Shown piece after piece: positions 13,401 through 33,539 of a stretch of DNA of 64,000 bases. Position 1 is the stretch's first letter; each line of letters begins with the position of its first letter. The translations under genes and the position numbers were made by a program. The notes under the pieces were generated by a model. The model saw only the letters and a list, made by a program, of their open reading frames with translations, did no database searches and had not been told where the DNA came from. The stretch comes from Mycobacterium colombiense CECT 3035 (GTDB lineage Bacteria; Actinomycetota; Actinomycetes; Mycobacteriales; Mycobacteriaceae), in NCBI RefSeq assembly GCF_002105755.1, contig NZ_CP020821.1, positions 992,001-1,056,000 on the forward strand. The letters run 5' to 3'.

Positions 13401-14563
13401 CGATGACCACCGATCCCGCGCGGGCGGTCTCGTCGGTCGACCTGCTCGACGACGCCGAACACGCCCGGCTCGACGAGATCGGCAACCGCGCCGCGGTGAC
13501 CGGATCGGCGCCCGAAACCGATTCCGTCCCAGCGTTGTTCGCCGCCCAGGCGGCCCGCACCCCGGACGCCGTCGCGCTGGTCTGCGACGGCCGCTCGCTG
13601 ACCTACCGCGAGCTGGACGAGGTCTCGAGCCGGCTGGCGCATTGCCTCGTGGAGCGGGGCGCCGGCCCGGGACAGATTGTGGCGCTGCTGTTTTCGCGGT
13701 CGGCCGAGGCGATCGTGTCCATCCTGGCCGTGCTCAAGTCCGGGGCGGCCTACCTGCCGATCGACCCCGCGCTGCCCGAGTCCCGGATCGGTTTCCTGCT
13801 CGGCGACGCCGCGCCCATCGCCGCGATCACCACCGCGGAGCTGACCGACCGGTTCGACGGCCACCACGTCAAGGTCATCGACGTGAACGACCCGGCCATC
13901 GGCGACCGGCCCGCCACCGCGCTGCCGGCACCGGGACCGGAGCACCTCGCCTACCTGATCTACACCTCGGGCACCACCGGTGTCCCCAAAGGCGTTGCCG
14001 TCACGCATCGCAACGTCACCCAGCTGCTGACGTCCGGCGACTCGGGTCTGCCGCGCACCGGCGTGTGGTCGCAATGGCATTCGCTGGCGTTCGACGTCTC
14101 GGTGTGGGAGATCTTCGGCGCCCTGCTGCACGGCGGCCGGCTGGTCGTGGTGCCCGAGTCGGTGGCGCGCTCACCCGAAGACCTGCACGCGCTGCTGGTG
14201 GCCGAACAGGTCAGCGTGCTCAGCCAGACCCCGTCCGCGGCCGGAGCGCTCTCGCCCACCGGGCTCGACTCGGTCACCCTGGTGGTGGCCGGCGAGGCCT
14301 GCCCGTCCGAACTGGTGGACCGGTGGGCGCCGGGCCGGGCGATGATCAACGCCTACGGCCCCACCGAGGCCACGGTGTACGCCGCCATCAGCGCGCCGCT
14401 GGGGGCGGGCTCGCCGGGCGTGGTGCCGATCGGCTCCCCGGTGCCGGGCGCGGCGTCGTTCGTGCTCGACGAATGGCTGCGGCCGGTGCCCCGGGCGTGG
14501 TCGGCGAGCTGTATGTCGCCGGCGCGGGCGTGGCCTGCGGCTACTGGCAACGCCCCGGCCTGA
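2..14563 (+). CDS. Nonribosomal peptide synthetase, segment 1 (5'-partial, ends at frameshift)
   Basis: First open segment of a giant NRPS. The frame is open from base 2 and the first residues match the T-to-E linkers seen later in the same protein, so the true start is upstream of the window. Domains in order: E; C-A-N-methyltransferase-T; C-A-T; C-A-T; C and most of an A domain. Visible cores include [10 protein letters not shown] (E), [10 protein letters not shown] (C after an E domain), HHIAADGMS (C between L-residues), [11 protein letters not shown] (A3), YGPTETT (A5) and LGGDSL/LGGDSI (phosphopantetheine serines at 5582, 8756 and 11921). The last 24 codons are out of register: after RPVP near 14488 the expected [10 protein letters not shown] continues only in another frame. 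It is a cytosolic assembly line building a peptide on carrier thiols. Substrates cannot be named with confidence. Confidence 0.93.
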   Translation, partial: ASDVVDEGVGPVLATPIMQWLHGIESAGGPIEQFNQTVMVQAPAGVTEADVAIVLQALVDRHGMLRLRVDDDAAGGWSLQVPERGSVRAEDCLRSVDALSDEALLDARSRLNPATGAMLSALWVESTGQLTVIIHHLAVDAVSWWILLEDLNIAWALHSAGQPVELPPAGTSFARWSTVLAEHAQRPDVVSQLGAWKKVAATPAALPAANPETDTYASAGRLSVELDAETTGALIGDVPTAFHAGIQDILLIAFGLAWSEFLGEGADAIGIDVEGHGRHEELGADIDLSRTVGWFTTKYPVSLGVAGLRWAQVAGGDAALGAVIKRAKEQLRALPDPLTYGLLRYLNADADLTGPDPSIAFNYLGRQGAASDSAGEGWRISQDGLSLIGAAAAVPMPLMHTVELNAGTIDTGTGPHLHAEWTWAPSVLDASQITRLSQLWFEALAGVCAHVRSGGGGLTPSDIAPARLSQQQIDELARQHHIADILPLTPLQQGLLFHSSTAQGSDDMYAVQLDFTLTGPLDPDRLRDAVHTVVNRHPHLAALFCEQYDEPVQIIPADPVVEWRYLELGGIGDAEAGELIERLCVSERAAVGDLAAQAAFRAALVRTADGRHRFVLTNHHILLDGWSLPILLREIFTSYYGQRLPAAGSYRAFLTWLAARDLDAAREAWGEVLHGFDTPTLVAPEGHLGQGARGFEKSCVPEQTTAALTELARSCHTTLSTVLQAAWALVLTSLTGQHDVVFGTPRSRVGQLEVDDAEQMVGLLINTVPVRADITATTTTADLLAQLQNSHNDALEHQHLALSEIHRVTGHDQLFDTLFVYENYPIDSGMTLGEDGLAIAEFSNREYNHYPLTVEALPGRELGLHIEFDTDVFDAGAIRALVERLQRVLVAMTADPGRRLSSIDLLGRDDRELVLERLSGAGVSAPVGVAPQLLAAAVAADADAPAVVDGARELSYRELDEWSTRLARKLIDAGVGPERAVGVAVDRCAELVVAWWAVVKAGGIYAPVDLDHPVERIASVLDAVDAVCVLTCGTDEVAGAGARPIVRIDGLDLSGYSAREITDADRLSPLRADDTSYLIFTSGSTGVPKGVAVSHTGLLGWAAAQRELFGLGSDARVLMVASPTFDASVGELLLAAGSGAALVVAPPQVYAGDALTALLQNQRVTAAILTPTVVSTLDRARLDALQTLVAVGEACLPELVDAWAPDRQMFNGYGPSETTIWVTCARLHAGQPVRIGAPIAGVCARVLDGWLNPVPVGVVGELYLSGPALGHGYVGRVDLTAERFVANPFGEPGTRMYRTGDLVRWMPDGTLDYLGRADSQIKLRGQRIELGEIENTLLACPQVTQAAVTVQDGATGSHLVAYVTLDHATTTDNDAEDVEEWQHLYDDLYGADLAAGFGDDFRGWNSSYTGEAIPLEEMVEWRAATVDRIMSLRPRRVLEIGAGSGLLLSQIAPQCDQYVATDFSPVAIDSLARSMERLQLPWRDRVELLTQPAHVTDGLPRGHFDTIILNSVVQYFPNAGYLAEVIDKSMELLAPGGSVFIGDIRNHTLQGAFQTAIALARGGAANATEIRRRVRHAMLGETELLLAPEFFTTWADSRDSAVGVDIRIKRGMADNELNQHRYDVVLHKAPAPVRSVAAEPTWAWERCASLDGLRDALTTERPAAVRVTDIPRTGLITDVAVENALAAGLPLADALAEADAESRADAVVGEELHRLGETAGYRVAVTWGAQRGTLSAVFLAADDNASALTDVYLPPAGAHKRSSHANDPRTNTKIGEVRERLSAWLPEYMVPTHIVALEEFPMTSSGKLDRKALPAPEYQDADRYRAPSTAVEEILVGIYAQVLGLERVGVDDSFFDLGGDSLSAMRLIAAVNTSLNADLGVRAVFEAPTVAELALLTGSGGDRPEPLVAGERPAVIPLSFAQTRLWFIDQFQGPSPMYNITVALRLRGRLDADALAAALADVVGRHESLRTVFASADGVPQQVVVPAERIGFACDVIDARGWPEDRLREGMAAAARYTFDLANESPLHTELFSVSEGEHMLVVAVHHIAADGMSIAPFARDLGIAYASRCAGEAPEWAPLAVQYVDYTLWQRAHLGDVDDSDSRIHAQLDFWADTLAGLPERLQLPTDRPYPQVADHRGARLAVDWPAELQQQLRRVAREHNATSFMVIQAAFAALLAKMSASDDVAVGFPIAGRPEPALDELIGFFVNTLVLRVDLKELGGDPTFAELLAQVRRRSLAAFEHQDVPFELLVERLNPTRSLTHHPLIQVLLGWENFPGEVSTPAAGLTLGDLQVTPMPVHTNTARMDLTFSLAERFTESGQRAGIAVTAEYRTDVFNADTVESMIERLQRLLTAVTAEPGRRLSSVDLLDSAEHARLAEWGNQAVLTEAMEPVTVAGLFAAQAARTPDAVALTFEGRSMTYRDLDEAANRLAHHLVDRGAGPGESVALLFSRSADAIVAILAVLKSGAAYLPIDPALPATRVEFMLTDAGPTAAVTTAELADRFDGFDLTVVDVADPAVATRPSTAPPAPAPTDLAHIIYTSGTTGVPKGVAVTQHNVAQLFDDLRLGFALSAEQVWTQFHSYAFDFSVWEIWGALLHGGRLVIVPEAVSRSPEEFHTLLVREGVTVLTQTPSAVGLLPTDGLDATSLVIGAEPCPPELVDRWAPGRVMVNVYGPTETTMWACKSTPLQAGSGFPPIGSPVTRAAFFVLDEWLRPVPAGVVGELYLAGQGVGVGYWRRPGLTASRFMACPFGEPGTRMYRTGDLVCWGPDGQLRYFGRADEQVKVRGYRIELGEIQAALSALDGVEQAVVVAREDRPGDKRLVGYVTGSADPGAARAAVAERLPAYMVPAAVVVLDALPVTVNGKLDARALPAPDYRAVDNYRAPSTAVEEILAGIYAQVLGVERVGVDDSFFDLGGDSLSTMRLVTAINAALHSDLPVRVVFEAPTVAQLAPRAAESAGGLEPLVAGERPPVVPLSFAQNRLWFIDQFQGPSPLYNMAAALRLRGRLDAEALGAALADVVGRHESLRTLFPAHEGTPQQVVVPAERAEFGWDVVDATAWPAGRLDDAIKAATRYTFDLAAEIPMRAQLFAVAEDEHVLVIVVHHIAADGLSLTPLGADLSVAYTGRCAGHAPEWAELPVQYIDYTLWQRAQFGDLDDSASRIGSQLAYWEQVLAGMPERLQLPTDRPYPPVADQRGDSVVVDWPAELQEQVRRLAREHNATSFMVVQAALAVLLSKIGASSDVAVGFPIAGRRDPALDRLVGFFVNTLVLRIDLAGDPSFAELLERVQGRSLEAFEHQDVPFEVLVERVNPTRSLTHHPLVQVMLAWQNFAGHDDPAAGLALGDLEVASVPVEDQSARMDLVFSLAERWNAAGEAAGIGGRVEFRTDVFDAATIETLIARLRRVLTAMTADPTHLLSSVDLLDEAEHARLKELGNNGVLTRPAGAPTSVPELFATHVAGTPDAVALVCEGLSVTYRQLDEASNRLAHYLVDHGAGPGQTVALLFSRSAEAIASILAVLKTGAAYLPIDPSSPDTRIEFMLGDAKPVVAVTTADLAGRFDGYGVAVIDVDDRRIDTQPETGLPLPTPDGVAYLIYTSGTTGVPKGVAITHRNVTQLLGSLDAGLPAAGVWSHSHSLAFDVSVWEIFGALLRGGRLVVVPESVARSPQDLHDALVAQQVSVLTQTPSAVAMLSPEGLESVSLVMAGEACPAEVVDQWAPGRVMVNAYGPTETTMCVTISAPLAPGSAADGPVPIGSPVTGAALFVLDESLRPVPPGVVGELYVAGSGVAAGYVGRPDLTASRFVACPFGGAGTRMYRTGDLVRWNADGQLQYFGRADEQVKVRGYRIELGEIQSALAGLDGVEQAVVIAREDRAGDKRLVGYVTGSADAAAARTALAERLPAYMVPAAVMTLDAMPLTANGKLDTRALPAPEYTAGEYRAPETPTEEILAGIYAEILDVERVGVDDSFFDLGGDSISAMRLIAAINASLDAGLAVRVVFEAPTVAQLAPRIGEGGTGLDPLTAGERPAVVPLSFAQNRLWFLDQLQGPSPVYNMAAALRLDGRLDAEALGAALGDVVARHESLRTLFAAPEGTPHQVVIPPDKADFGWEIVDAGGWSAGQLDEAIGETARYTFDLSAQIPLRAELFRIRDDQHVLVAVVHHIAADGMSITPLVRDLGVAYAGRAAGRGPDWTPLPVQYVDFTLWQRAQFGDLDDGNSRIAAQLSYWEDALAGMPERVQLPTDRPYPLVADQRGATVEIDWPTELQRRVGEVARQHNATSFMVVQTALTVLLSKLGANPDVAVGFPIAGRRDPALDELVGFFVNTLVLRVDLTELGGDPTFAEVLSQVRQRSLSAYEHQDVPFEVLVERLNPTRSLTHHPLVQVMLAWQNFAGHDSGPAAGLSLGDVDVTPIPVDTQTARMDLTFSMGERWTDGGEPDGIGGTVEFRTDVFDAASIRALIDRLRRVLLAMTTDPARAVSSVDLLDDAEHARLDEIGNRAAVTGSAPETDSVPALFAAQAARTPDAVALVCDGRSLTYRELDEVSSRLAHCLVERGAGPGQIVALLFSRSAEAIVSILAVLKSGAAYLPIDPALPESRIGFLLGDAAPIAAITTAELTDRFDGHHVKVIDVNDPAIGDRPATALPAPGPEHLAYLIYTSGTTGVPKGVAVTHRNVTQLLTSGDSGLPRTGVWSQWHSLAFDVSVWEIFGALLHGGRLVVVPESVARSPEDLHALLVAEQVSVLSQTPSAAGALSPTGLDSVTLVVAGEACPSELVDRWAPGRAMINAYGPTEATVYAAISAPLGAGSPGVVPIGSPVPGAASFVLDEWLRPVPRAWSASCMSPARAWPAATGNAPA
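1431..5720 (+). other. NRPS module 1: C-A-NMT-T (N-methylated residue)
   Basis: C domain ([21 protein letters not shown]) of the type placed after E. The A domain differs from the others in the window ([18 protein letters not shown]). My hand-read ten-residue pocket code is D-A-G-I-V-V-G-I-W-K, which I cannot assign. Between A8 and A10 sits an inserted SAM-dependent methyltransferase, about 4130-5230, with [12 protein letters not shown] at about 4312-4347. This is the standard position for N-methylation of the activated amino acid. The T domain serine is at 5582. Confidence 0.85.
5721..8890 (+). other. NRPS module 2: C-A-T
   Basis: C domain with [10 protein letters not shown] and HHIAADGMS, the L-to-L condensing sequence type. 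A domain with [11 protein letters not shown] and YGPTETTMW gives the hand-read pocket code D-F-W-T-V-G-V-M-W-K. Carrier serine codon at 8756. The code pairs with that of module 5 (D-F-W-S-V-G-V-I-F-K), suggesting related substrates or duplicated modules. No substrate is assigned. Confidence 0.82.
8891..12050 (+). other. NRPS module 3: C-A-T
   Basis: C domain with [10 protein letters not shown] and [10 protein letters not shown] domain with [11 protein letters not shown] and YGPTETTMC gives the hand-read code D-V-W-T-V-A-A-M-C-K. This resembles the Phe-type code D-A-W-T-I-A-A-I-C-K of gramicidin synthetase at several positions, so an aromatic or bulky residue is possible but not secure. Carrier serine at 11921. 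Confidence 0.82.
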
Positions 14564-16650
14564 CCGCGGCGCGGTTCGTGGCGTGCCCGTTCGGGGCGCC
14601 CGGGGCGCGCATGTACCGCACCGGCGACCTGGTGCGCTGGCGCGCGGACGGGCAGCTGGACTACCTGGGCCGCGCCGACGAGCAGGTCAAGATCCGCGGC
14701 TACCGCATCGAACTCGGCGACGTGCGCGCGGCGCTGGCCTGGGTGGACGGCGTCGAGCAGGCGGTCGTGGTGGCCCGCGAGGACCGGCCCGGAGACAAGC
14801 GCCTGGTCGGTTACGTCACCGGCACCGCCGACCCGGCCGCGGTGCGTGCCGCGCTGGCCGAGCGGCTGCCGGGCTACATGATCCCGACCGCCGTGGTGGT
14901 GATGCAGGCCCTGCCGCTGACCCCCAACGGCAAGCTGGACACCCGCGCCCTGCCCGCGCCCGACTACCAGGACGCCGACCGGTATCGCGCCCCCGACAAC
15001 GCCATTGAAGAAATCCTGGCCGGAATCTTCGCCCAGGTGCTCGGCATCGAGCGCGTCGGCGTCGACGACTCCTTCTTCGACCTCGGTGGCGACAGCATTT
15101 CGTCGATGCAGGTGGTGACGCGGGCGCGCGCCGCCGGCCTGGTGTGCAAGACGCGCGACATCTTCGTCGAGCAGACCGTGGCCCGGCTGGCCCGGGTGGC
15201 CGAAGTCCTCGACGCCGACTCCGCCGTGGCCGACGAGGGGCTCGGGCCGGTGCAGGCCACCCCGATCATCCGGTGGCTGCAGGACGTGGAAAACGCCGGC
15301 GGCCGCGTCGACCAGTTCAACCAGGCCATGCTGGTGCAGGCGCCCGCCGCGGTCACCGAGGCCGACGTCGTCGCGGTGCTGCAGGCGCTGCTGGACCGCC
15401 ACGCGATGCTGCGGCTGCACGTCGACAGGGACGCCGCCACCGGCTGGTCGCTGACCGTGCCCGAGCCCGGCTCGGTGGACGCGCGCGCGTGCCTGCACGC
15501 GGTGGACGAACTGTCCGACGAGGCGGTCATCGAGGCGCGGTCGCGGTTGAACCCGGCCGCAGGCGTGATGCTCAGCGCGGTGTGGGCGAACGCCACCCGG
15601 CAACTGGTGGTGATCGTTCACCACCTGGCCGTCGACGGTGTTTCCTGGCGAATCCTGTTGCAGGACTTGAACATCGCGTGGGCTCAGCATCACGGCGGGC
15701 AGCCCGTGACGCTGCCCGCCGCGGGCACCTCGTTCGCCCGGTGGTCGGAGCGGCTGGCCGAACGCGCGTACCACCGCGACGTGGTGGATCAGGCCGACGC
15801 CTGGAGGCGGGTCGCGTCGGCGCCCGCGGTGTTGCCCCCGGTGCGCGCCGACGTGGACACGTTCGCCACCGCCGGACACCTGTCGATGGAACTCGACGCC
15901 GAGACCACCCGCACGCTGCTCGGTGACGTGCCCGCCGCGTTCCACGCCGGCGTGCAGGACATCCTGCTGATCGCGTTCGGGCTGGCATGCGCGGAGTTCG
16001 CCGGCGATTCCGGCGCGCCGATCGGCATCGACGTCGAAGGCCACGGGCGCCACGAGGAACTGGCCCGCGACGTCGACCTGTCCCACACCGTCGGCTGGTT
16101 CACCACCAAGTACCCGGTTTCCCTTGCGGTGCACGGTGTTTCGTGGGCTCAGGTCGCTTCCGGCGGCGCCGCGCTGGGCGCGGTGCTCAAAGACGCCAAG
16201 GAACAGCTGCGGGCCCTGCCGGATCCGCTGAGCTACGGGCTGCTGCGCTACCTGAACACCGACGTCGACCTGGACGCCCCGGAGCCCCCGATCGGCTTCA
16301 ACTACCTGGGACGCCAGGGCGGCCTGGGAACCGGCAGCGCCGAGCTCACCGACGCCATGTGGCGCCCCGAACCGGACGGCTGGTCGGTCACCCGCGCCGC
16401 GACCGCGATCCCGATGCCGCTGATGCACACCGTCGAGCTGAACGCGGTCACCGTCGACGCCGAGGACGGCCCGCAGCTGCACGCCAACTGGACCTGGGCG
16501 CCCTCGGCGTGCAGCGACGAGCAGGTCACCCGCCTGGGCCGGCTGTGGTTCGAGGCCCTGGCCGGCATCTGCGCGCACGTGCGCTCCGGGGGCGGCGGCC
16601 TGACGCCGTCGGACATCGCGCCCGCCCGCCTGAGCCAACAGCAGATCGAT
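12051..16650 (+). other. NRPS module 4: C-A-T-E (broken in the A domain)
   Basis: C ([19 protein letters not shown]), A, T (carrier serine 15094) and a complete E domain ([10 protein letters not shown] near 15619). The hand-read A-domain code is D-V-W-S-V-A-A-V-Y-K, identical to module 6, which also ends in an E domain. Both modules are therefore predicted to install the same D-amino acid. The frameshift at 14489-14495 falls between the A5 and A8 regions, so a protein terminated there lacks everything downstream. Confidence 0.82.
14489..14495 (+). other. Frameshift site 1 in NRPS (C4-GGG)
   Basis: The sequence reads GTG CCCC GGG CGTGG. Parallel positions in the other A domains encode RPVP(P/A)GVVGELY, which needs one more C here (CCC CCG GGC GTG). 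Upstream protein is in the frame starting at base 2; downstream protein is in the -1 frame. A single missing C restores the reading. Confidence 0.9.
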
Positions 16651-28238
<11,588 letters not shown>

Positions 28239-28287
28239 CGAGCGTTTCGGGCGGTTCGCGGCGCCGGTGCGATTCAGTTCACACATC

Positions 28288-28322
28288 CGTCGATCGCGGT
28301 GATCACCATGCGTTGATCGCGG
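28288..28322 (+). promoter_or_regulatory. Direct repeats flanking a palindrome upstream of asnO
   Basis: Two 12-mers differing at one base (CGTCGATCGCGG at 28288-28299 and CGTTGATCGCGG at 28311-28322) start 23 bp apart. A perfect 10-bp palindrome GGTGATCACC (28299-28308) lies between them. Spacing of about two helical turns suits a regulator site in the 159-nt gap before asnO. The regulator is unknown. Confidence 0.45.
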
Positions 28323-28384
28323 CCGCAGGTGGCCCGTTGCAGCGCTTTTGGTGGAGCTCACGCGCGCTGGGAATCGGACAACGG

Positions 28385-28390
28385 TAGGGT
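28385..28390 (+). promoter_or_regulatory. Candidate leaderless -10 box of asnO (TAGGGT)
   Basis: TAGGGT fits the mycobacterial -10 pattern TANNNT and ends exactly 7 nt before the GTG at 28398. That spacing would put the transcription start on the start codon. No convincing Shine-Dalgarno precedes the GTG. Confidence 0.55.
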
Positions 28391-28397
28391 CGAAGGC

Positions 28398-30203
28398 GTG
28401 TGCGGAGTCACCGGGGAGGTACGACTCGACGGGCAGGCGCCCGATGTAGCGGCGGTCTCAGCGATGGCCGCGGTGCTGACACCACGGGGTCCGGATGCCG
28501 GCGGCGCCTGGTCGCAGGGTCGCGTTGCGCTCGGCCATCGTCGCCTCAAAATCATCGATCTCACCGAAGCCGGCGCCCAGCCGATGGTCGACTCGGAGCT
28601 GGGCCTGTCGCTGGCGTGGAACGGCTGCATCTACAACTACAAGGAGTTGCGGCAGGAGCTCAGCGGGTACGGCTACCGGTTCTTCTCGCACAGCGACACC
28701 GAGGTTCTGATCAAGGCCTACCACCGCTGGGGCGACGACTTCGTCAGCCATCTGTTCGGCATGTTCGCCTTCGCCATCGTCGAGCGCGACAGCGGGCGGG
28801 TGCTGCTCGGCCGGGACCGGCTCGGCATCAAGCCGCTGTACCTGACGGAGGACAACCACCGCGTGCGGTTCGCGTCCACGTTGCCGGCCCTGCTGGCCGG
28901 CGGCGGCGTGGACACCCGGATCGACCCGGTCGCCCTGCACCACTACATGAGCTTCCACTCGGTGGTGCCCGCGCCGCACACCATCCTGCGCGGCGTCCGC
29001 AAGGTGCCGCCCGCGTCGCTGGTGGCCATCGAGCCGGACGGCAGGCGCACCGTCACCACGTACTGGGCGCCCGACTTCACCCGTCACGCCGACCGAGCCG
29101 ACTGGTCGGAGCGCGACTGGGAGGACGCGGTGCTGTCCACGCTGCGGCTGGCGGTCAAGCGCCGCCTGGTCGCCGACGTGCCGGTCGGCTGCCTGCTGTC
29201 CGGGGGCGTGGACTCCAGCCTGATCGTGGGTCTGCTCGCCGAGGCCGGCCAGCACGGCCTGTCGACCTTCTCCATCGGCTTCGAGTCGGCGGGCGGCGTC
29301 AAGGGCGACGAGTTCCAGTACTCCGACATCGTGGCCAAGCGCTTCGAGACCGACCATCACCAGATCCGCATCGATTCCGACCGGATGCTGCCGGCGCTGG
29401 ACGGGGCCATCGGCGCGATGAGCGAGCCGATGGTCAGCCACGACTGCGTCGCCTTCTACCTGCTGAGCCAGGAAGTGGCGCGGCACGTGAAGGTCGTGCA
29501 GTCCGGTCAGGGCGCCGACGAGGTGTTCGCCGGCTACCACTGGTACCCGCCGATGGGCTCGCCGGCCGCCGCATCGCTGGAGGGTGCCGTCGCCGAGTAC
29601 CGCGGTGCCTTCTTCGATCGCGATTCGGCGGAGCTGGCCGGCCTGCTGGGGCCGGGCATCATGGCGCCGGGTGACCCCAGCCTGCGGTTCGTCACCGAGC
29701 ACTTCGCCCAGGCCGGCGCCGAGACCGGCATCGACCGCGCGCTGCGGCTCGACACGACCGTGATGCTGATCGACGACCCGGTGAAGCGGGTCGACAACAT
29801 GACGATGGCGTGGGGCCTGGAGGGCCGGGTGCCGTTCCTCGACCACGAGCTGGTCGAGCTCGCCGCCACCTGCCCGCCGGAACTCAAGATCGCCCACGAA
29901 GGCAAGGGCGTCCTGAAACAGGCTGCGCGACGGGTGATTCCGTCAGAGGTCATCGACCGACCGAAGGGATATTTCCCGGTTCCGGCGCTGACCCATCTCG
30001 AAGGCCCCTACCTCGACATGGTCCGCGACGCCCTCTATGCGCCGGTTGCCAAGGAGCGCGGGCTGTTTCGTGCAGACGCGGTCGACACCCTGCTGGAGAA
30101 TCCCAACGGCAAACTGACCCCGCTGCGGGGTAACGAGCTCTGGCAGATCGCCCTGCTCGAGCTCTGGTTGCAGCGTCACGGTGTATCGGGCCCGGTTGCA
30201 TGA
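28398..30203 (+). CDS. asnO: N-acetylglutaminylglutamine amidotransferase (AsnB-like)
   Basis: Amidates the C-terminal glutamine of N-acetylglutaminylglutamine to give the osmolyte NAGGN. About 601 aa, usual for the family. The GTG at 28398 is chosen because it yields MCGVTGE with the catalytic Cys at position 2 after Met removal. The upstream 23 codons of the longer frame would block the glutaminase. The N-terminal class II glutaminase domain shows RGPDAGG and a variant WNGCIYNY. The C-terminal synthetase domain has the PP-loop LSGGVDSS, then GQGADEVFAGY. It overlaps ngg by ATGA (30200-30203), a strong sign of translational coupling and of NAGGN function rather than plain asparagine synthesis. 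A role as a tailoring amidase for the upstream NRPS product cannot be excluded but has no direct support. Confidence 0.9.
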   Translation: MCGVTGEVRLDGQAPDVAAVSAMAAVLTPRGPDAGGAWSQGRVALGHRRLKIIDLTEAGAQPMVDSELGLSLAWNGCIYNYKELRQELSGYGYRFFSHSDTEVLIKAYHRWGDDFVSHLFGMFAFAIVERDSGRVLLGRDRLGIKPLYLTEDNHRVRFASTLPALLAGGGVDTRIDPVALHHYMSFHSVVPAPHTILRGVRKVPPASLVAIEPDGRRTVTTYWAPDFTRHADRADWSERDWEDAVLSTLRLAVKRRLVADVPVGCLLSGGVDSSLIVGLLAEAGQHGLSTFSIGFESAGGVKGDEFQYSDIVAKRFETDHHQIRIDSDRMLPALDGAIGAMSEPMVSHDCVAFYLLSQEVARHVKVVQSGQGADEVFAGYHWYPPMGSPAAASLEGAVAEYRGAFFDRDSAELAGLLGPGIMAPGDPSLRFVTEHFAQAGAETGIDRALRLDTTVMLIDDPVKRVDNMTMAWGLEGRVPFLDHELVELAATCPPELKIAHEGKGVLKQAARRVIPSEVIDRPKGYFPVPALTHLEGPYLDMVRDALYAPVAKERGLFRADAVDTLLENPNGKLTPLRGNELWQIALLELWLQRHGVSGPVA

Positions 30204-31990
30204 CCACGGTCGATCCGTCCGGCGACCACACCGAGGCGATCACGCTCGGTCTGCACGACGCCTCGCCGCCGGAGCTGGTGGACGCGATGGCCAAGGATGT
30301 CGAGCTCGAACTCGGTTGGGGCCGGCTGATTTTCGGGCAGACCTTCGCCAATTCCCAGGAACTGGTCGAGGCGCTGCGCCGCGAGGGGCCCGGGCGTCGC
30401 GACATCTGCATCTACGCCCGCGAGTCGCACGTGGTGGTTGCCGAGGCGCCCACCGAGCTGTTCATCGACCCCAGCCACACCTACCGGCTGCGTTTCACCC
30501 CTAAGACGAAGAACCTGGCGCCGTCGCCGCTGGGCGTGACGGTGCGCACGCTCAACGACCCGATCGATGCCGACGCCATGAACCGCGTCTACGTGCGTTG
30601 CGGCATGGTCCCGGCCGGCGTCGACGTGATCTGGGACAACCATCAGAACGTGCCGGCGGTGAAGTATCTGCTCGCGGTGCGCGACGAGGACGGGGCCGTG
30701 GTCGGCACCGTCACCGGCGTCGACCACGAGTTGCTGTTCAACGACCCGGAAGAGGGCTCGAGCCTGTGGACGCTGGCGGTCGATCCGGCCGCCGGGCTCC
30801 CCGGCGTCGGCGGCGCCCTGACCAAGGCGCTGGCCGAGCACTTCCGCAGCGCGGGCCGCGCCTACATGGACCTGTCGGTGGCGCACGACAACGCCGCCGC
30901 CATCGGCCTCTACGAGAAGCTGGGGTTCCGCCGCGTCCCGGTGCTGGCGATCAAGCGCAAGAACGCGATCAACGAGCCGCTGTTCACCCCGCCGCCCGAG
31001 ACGATCGACGACCTCAACCCGTACGCCCGGATCATCGCCGACGAAGCGCTGCGCCGCGGCATCTGGGTCGAGGTGCTCGATGCCGAGACGGGCGAGATGC
31101 GCCTGACCCACGGCGGCCGCAGCGTCGTCACGCGCGAGTCGCTGTCCGAGTACACCTCCGCGGTGGCCATGTGCCGCTGCGACGACAAGCGGCTGACGCG
31201 CCGGCTGGTCTCCGAGGCGGGCATCACCGTGCCGCGCGCCCGGCTGGCCACCTTCGACGAGGGTGACTTCGCCTTCCTCAAGGAGGTCGGCGAGGTCGTC
31301 GTCAAACCGACGCGTGGCGAGCAGGGCAAGGGCATCACCGTCGGGGTCCTGCCGGACAACGGACCCGACGACCTCAGCTCCGCGCTGGCGCGGGCCCGGC
31401 AGCAATACCCGGACGTGCTGATCGAGCAGCGGGTGACCGGCGACGACCTGCGGCTGGTGGTGATCGACGGCCGCGTCGTCGCCGCCGCGCTGCGGATGCC
31501 CCCGGAGATCATCGGCACCGGGGAGCACAGCGTGCGCGACCTGATCGCGGCCGAGAGCCGGCGGCGCTCGGCGGCCACCGGCGGCGAGTCCCGCATCCCG
31601 CTCGACGACCTCACGGAATCGACGATCGCCGAGGCCGGCTGGAGCCTGGACGACGTGCTGCCGCAGGGCACCCGGCTGCGGGTTCGCCGCACCGCCAACC
31701 TGCATCAGGGCGGCACCATCCACGACGTCACCGCGCACGTCAACAGCGAACTGTGCCGCGTCGCGGTGACGGCCGCCGAGGCGATCGGCATCCCGGTGAC
31801 CGGCATCGACCTGCTGGTGCCCGACGTCAGCGGCGCCGACTACGCCTTCATCGAAGCCAACGAGCGCCCCGGGCTGGCCAACCACGAGCCCCAGCCCACG
31901 GCCGCGGCCTTCATCGACTTCCTCTTTCCCGGCCACCCCGGCCAGCCGCAGGCCTGGACCCCCGAAGAGTCCCGGGCCGATCGCGGCTGA
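30200..31990 (+). CDS. ngg: N-acetylglutaminylglutamine synthetase (GNAT + ATP-grasp)
   Basis: Bifunctional 596-aa enzyme that acetylates glutamine and ligates a second glutamine, making the dipeptide amidated by AsnO. An N-terminal GNAT acetyltransferase region (about residues 105-250, with GLPGVGGALTKALAEHF and AAIGLYEKLGF) precedes an ATP-grasp ligase region (about 315-580, with VVKPTRGEQGKGITVG and FIEANERPGLANHEPQ). The length and the fusion order match the family. The ATG overlaps the asnO stop codon (ATGA). The third gene of the usual NAGGN trio, an M42-type peptidase, does not follow. Instead an MFS transporter begins 53 nt downstream. Cytosolic. Likely co-transcribed with asnO. Confidence 0.9.
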   Translation: MTTVDPSGDHTEAITLGLHDASPPELVDAMAKDVELELGWGRLIFGQTFANSQELVEALRREGPGRRDICIYARESHVVVAEAPTELFIDPSHTYRLRFTPKTKNLAPSPLGVTVRTLNDPIDADAMNRVYVRCGMVPAGVDVIWDNHQNVPAVKYLLAVRDEDGAVVGTVTGVDHELLFNDPEEGSSLWTLAVDPAAGLPGVGGALTKALAEHFRSAGRAYMDLSVAHDNAAAIGLYEKLGFRRVPVLAIKRKNAINEPLFTPPPETIDDLNPYARIIADEALRRGIWVEVLDAETGEMRLTHGGRSVVTRESLSEYTSAVAMCRCDDKRLTRRLVSEAGITVPRARLATFDEGDFAFLKEVGEVVVKPTRGEQGKGITVGVLPDNGPDDLSSALARARQQYPDVLIEQRVTGDDLRLVVIDGRVVAAALRMPPEIIGTGEHSVRDLIAAESRRRSAATGGESRIPLDDLTESTIAEAGWSLDDVLPQGTRLRVRRTANLHQGGTIHDVTAHVNSELCRVAVTAAEAIGIPVTGIDLLVPDVSGADYAFIEANERPGLANHEPQPTAAAFIDFLFPGHPGQPQAWTPEESRADRG

Positions 31991-32043
31991 GGCCGACGGG
32001 TGCTGAGTGGGTAGATCTCTGTCAAACGCCGAACGGAGACCGC

Positions 32044-33528
32044 ATGAGTGCCAGCGCGCAAACAAAGACCATCTCGACGCACGTGCCGGCACGGCTGGAC
32101 CGGTTGCCGTGGTCGCGGTTTCACTGGCGCGTCGTCGTCGGGCTGGGCGGGGTGTGGGTGCTCGACGGGCTCGAGGTCACCATGGTGGGCAACGTCTCGG
32201 CCCGGCTGATGGAGCACAACAGCGGCATCTCGCTGAACGCCGCGCAGATCGGCATGGCGGCCGCCATCTACATCGCGGGGGCGTGTTCGGGGGCGCTGTT
32301 CTTCGGCCACCTGACGGACCGCTTCGGCCGGCGCAACCTGTTCATCATCACGCTGGCGATCTACCTGGTGGCCACGGTCGCCACCGCGTTCGCGTTCGCC
32401 CCGTGGTACTTCTTCCTGACCCGGTTCTTCACCGGGTCGGGCATCGGCGGCGAGTACGCCGCCATCAATTCGGCCATCGATGAGTTGATCCCGGCGCGGG
32501 TGCGCGGCCGGGTCGACCTGGTGATCAACGGAACCTATTGGCTGGGCTCGGCCGCCGGTGCGGGCGGCGCGCTGGTCCTGTTGGACACGTCGAACTTCCC
32601 GCCCGACATCGGCTGGCGCCTCGCCTTCGGCATCGGCGCCATCCTCGGCATTTTCGTGTTGCTGGTGCGGCGCAACGTCCCGGAGAGCCCGCGCTGGCTG
32701 TTCATCCACGGCCGCGACAAGGAGGCCGAGCAGATCGTCGGCGACATCGAGGAGGCGGTCGAGCGGGAGACCGGCGAGCCGCTGCCCGAACCGCAGGGCA
32801 AGGCGCTGCGGATCCGCCAGCGCACGGCGATTTCGTTCCGCGAGATCGCCGCCGTGGCGTTCAAGCTCTATCCGCGGCGCGCGATCCTGGGACTGGCGCT
32901 GTTCATCGGCCAGGCGTTCCTCTACAACGGCGTCACGTTCAACCTCGGCACGCTGCTCAGCCAGTTCTACGCCGTGCCGTCGGGCATGGTGCCGGTGTTC
33001 TTCGTGCTGTGGGCCCTGAGCAATTTCGCCGGGCCGCTGGTGCTCGGGCACCTGTTCGACACCGTGGGCCGCAAGCCGATGATCACGTTGACCTACATCG
33101 GTTCCGGGGTGGCGGTGGTGGCGCTGGCGATCGTGTTCCTCACCCAGGCCGGCGGCGTGTGGGCGTTCATCGGCGTGTTGATCGTGGCGTTCTTCCTGGC
33201 GTCGGCGGGCGCCAGCGCGGCGTACCTGACGGTCAGCGAGATCTTCCCGATGGAGACCAGGGCCCTGGCGATCGCGTTCTTCTACGCGATGGGCACGGCG
33301 ATCGGCGGCATCACCGGCCCGCTGCTGTTCGGTCAGCTGATCAACTCGGGCATGCGCAGCGAGGTCGTCTGGTCGTTCCTGATCGGCGCGGTGGTGATGG
33401 CCGCGGCCGGGCTGGTCGAGTTGTGGCTCGGCATCGCCGCCGAGCAGCGCCCGCTCGAGGAGCTGGCGCTGCCGTTGACCGTGGAAGACGCTGAGCGGCA
33501 AGAGGATTCGGAGCCGGTCACGGACTAG
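32044..33528 (+). CDS. MFS transporter, sugar-porter type
   Basis: A 494-aa integral membrane carrier with about 12 hydrophobic segments. Family signatures are the loop motifs GHLTDRFGRRN (TM2-3) and GHLFDTVGRKP (TM8-9), and PESPRWLF after TM6, typical of the sugar and other transporter family. The ATG at 32044 follows GGAGA with 5-nt spacing (CGGAGACCGC). Upstream in-frame sequence back to 31753 belongs to an ngg shadow frame. It lies 53 nt after ngg on the same strand, so it may be co-transcribed with the NAGGN pair and could move an osmolyte or precursor. Substrate cannot be read from the sequence. It ends 11 nt from the convergent kinase gene. Confidence 0.88.
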   Translation: MSASAQTKTISTHVPARLDRLPWSRFHWRVVVGLGGVWVLDGLEVTMVGNVSARLMEHNSGISLNAAQIGMAAAIYIAGACSGALFFGHLTDRFGRRNLFIITLAIYLVATVATAFAFAPWYFFLTRFFTGSGIGGEYAAINSAIDELIPARVRGRVDLVINGTYWLGSAAGAGGALVLLDTSNFPPDIGWRLAFGIGAILGIFVLLVRRNVPESPRWLFIHGRDKEAEQIVGDIEEAVERETGEPLPEPQGKALRIRQRTAISFREIAAVAFKLYPRRAILGLALFIGQAFLYNGVTFNLGTLLSQFYAVPSGMVPVFFVLWALSNFAGPLVLGHLFDTVGRKPMITLTYIGSGVAVVALAIVFLTQAGGVWAFIGVLIVAFFLASAGASAAYLTVSEIFPMETRALAIAFFYAMGTAIGGITGPLLFGQLINSGMRSEVVWSFLIGAVVMAAAGLVELWLGIAAEQRPLEELALPLTVEDAERQEDSEPVTD

Positions 33529-33539
33529 GCCCGGACGGG

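Noticed and set aside
13642..14490. Treating the frame opening at 13642 as the true start of a separate gene.
   Set aside because: Residues before about 14491 in this frame are arginine-rich nonsense; the NRPS reading is in the other frame until the frameshift.
33529..33539. Terminator hairpin between the convergent MFS and kinase genes.
   Set aside because: The 11-nt gap holds only a weak GCCCGGACGGG stem with almost no loop.
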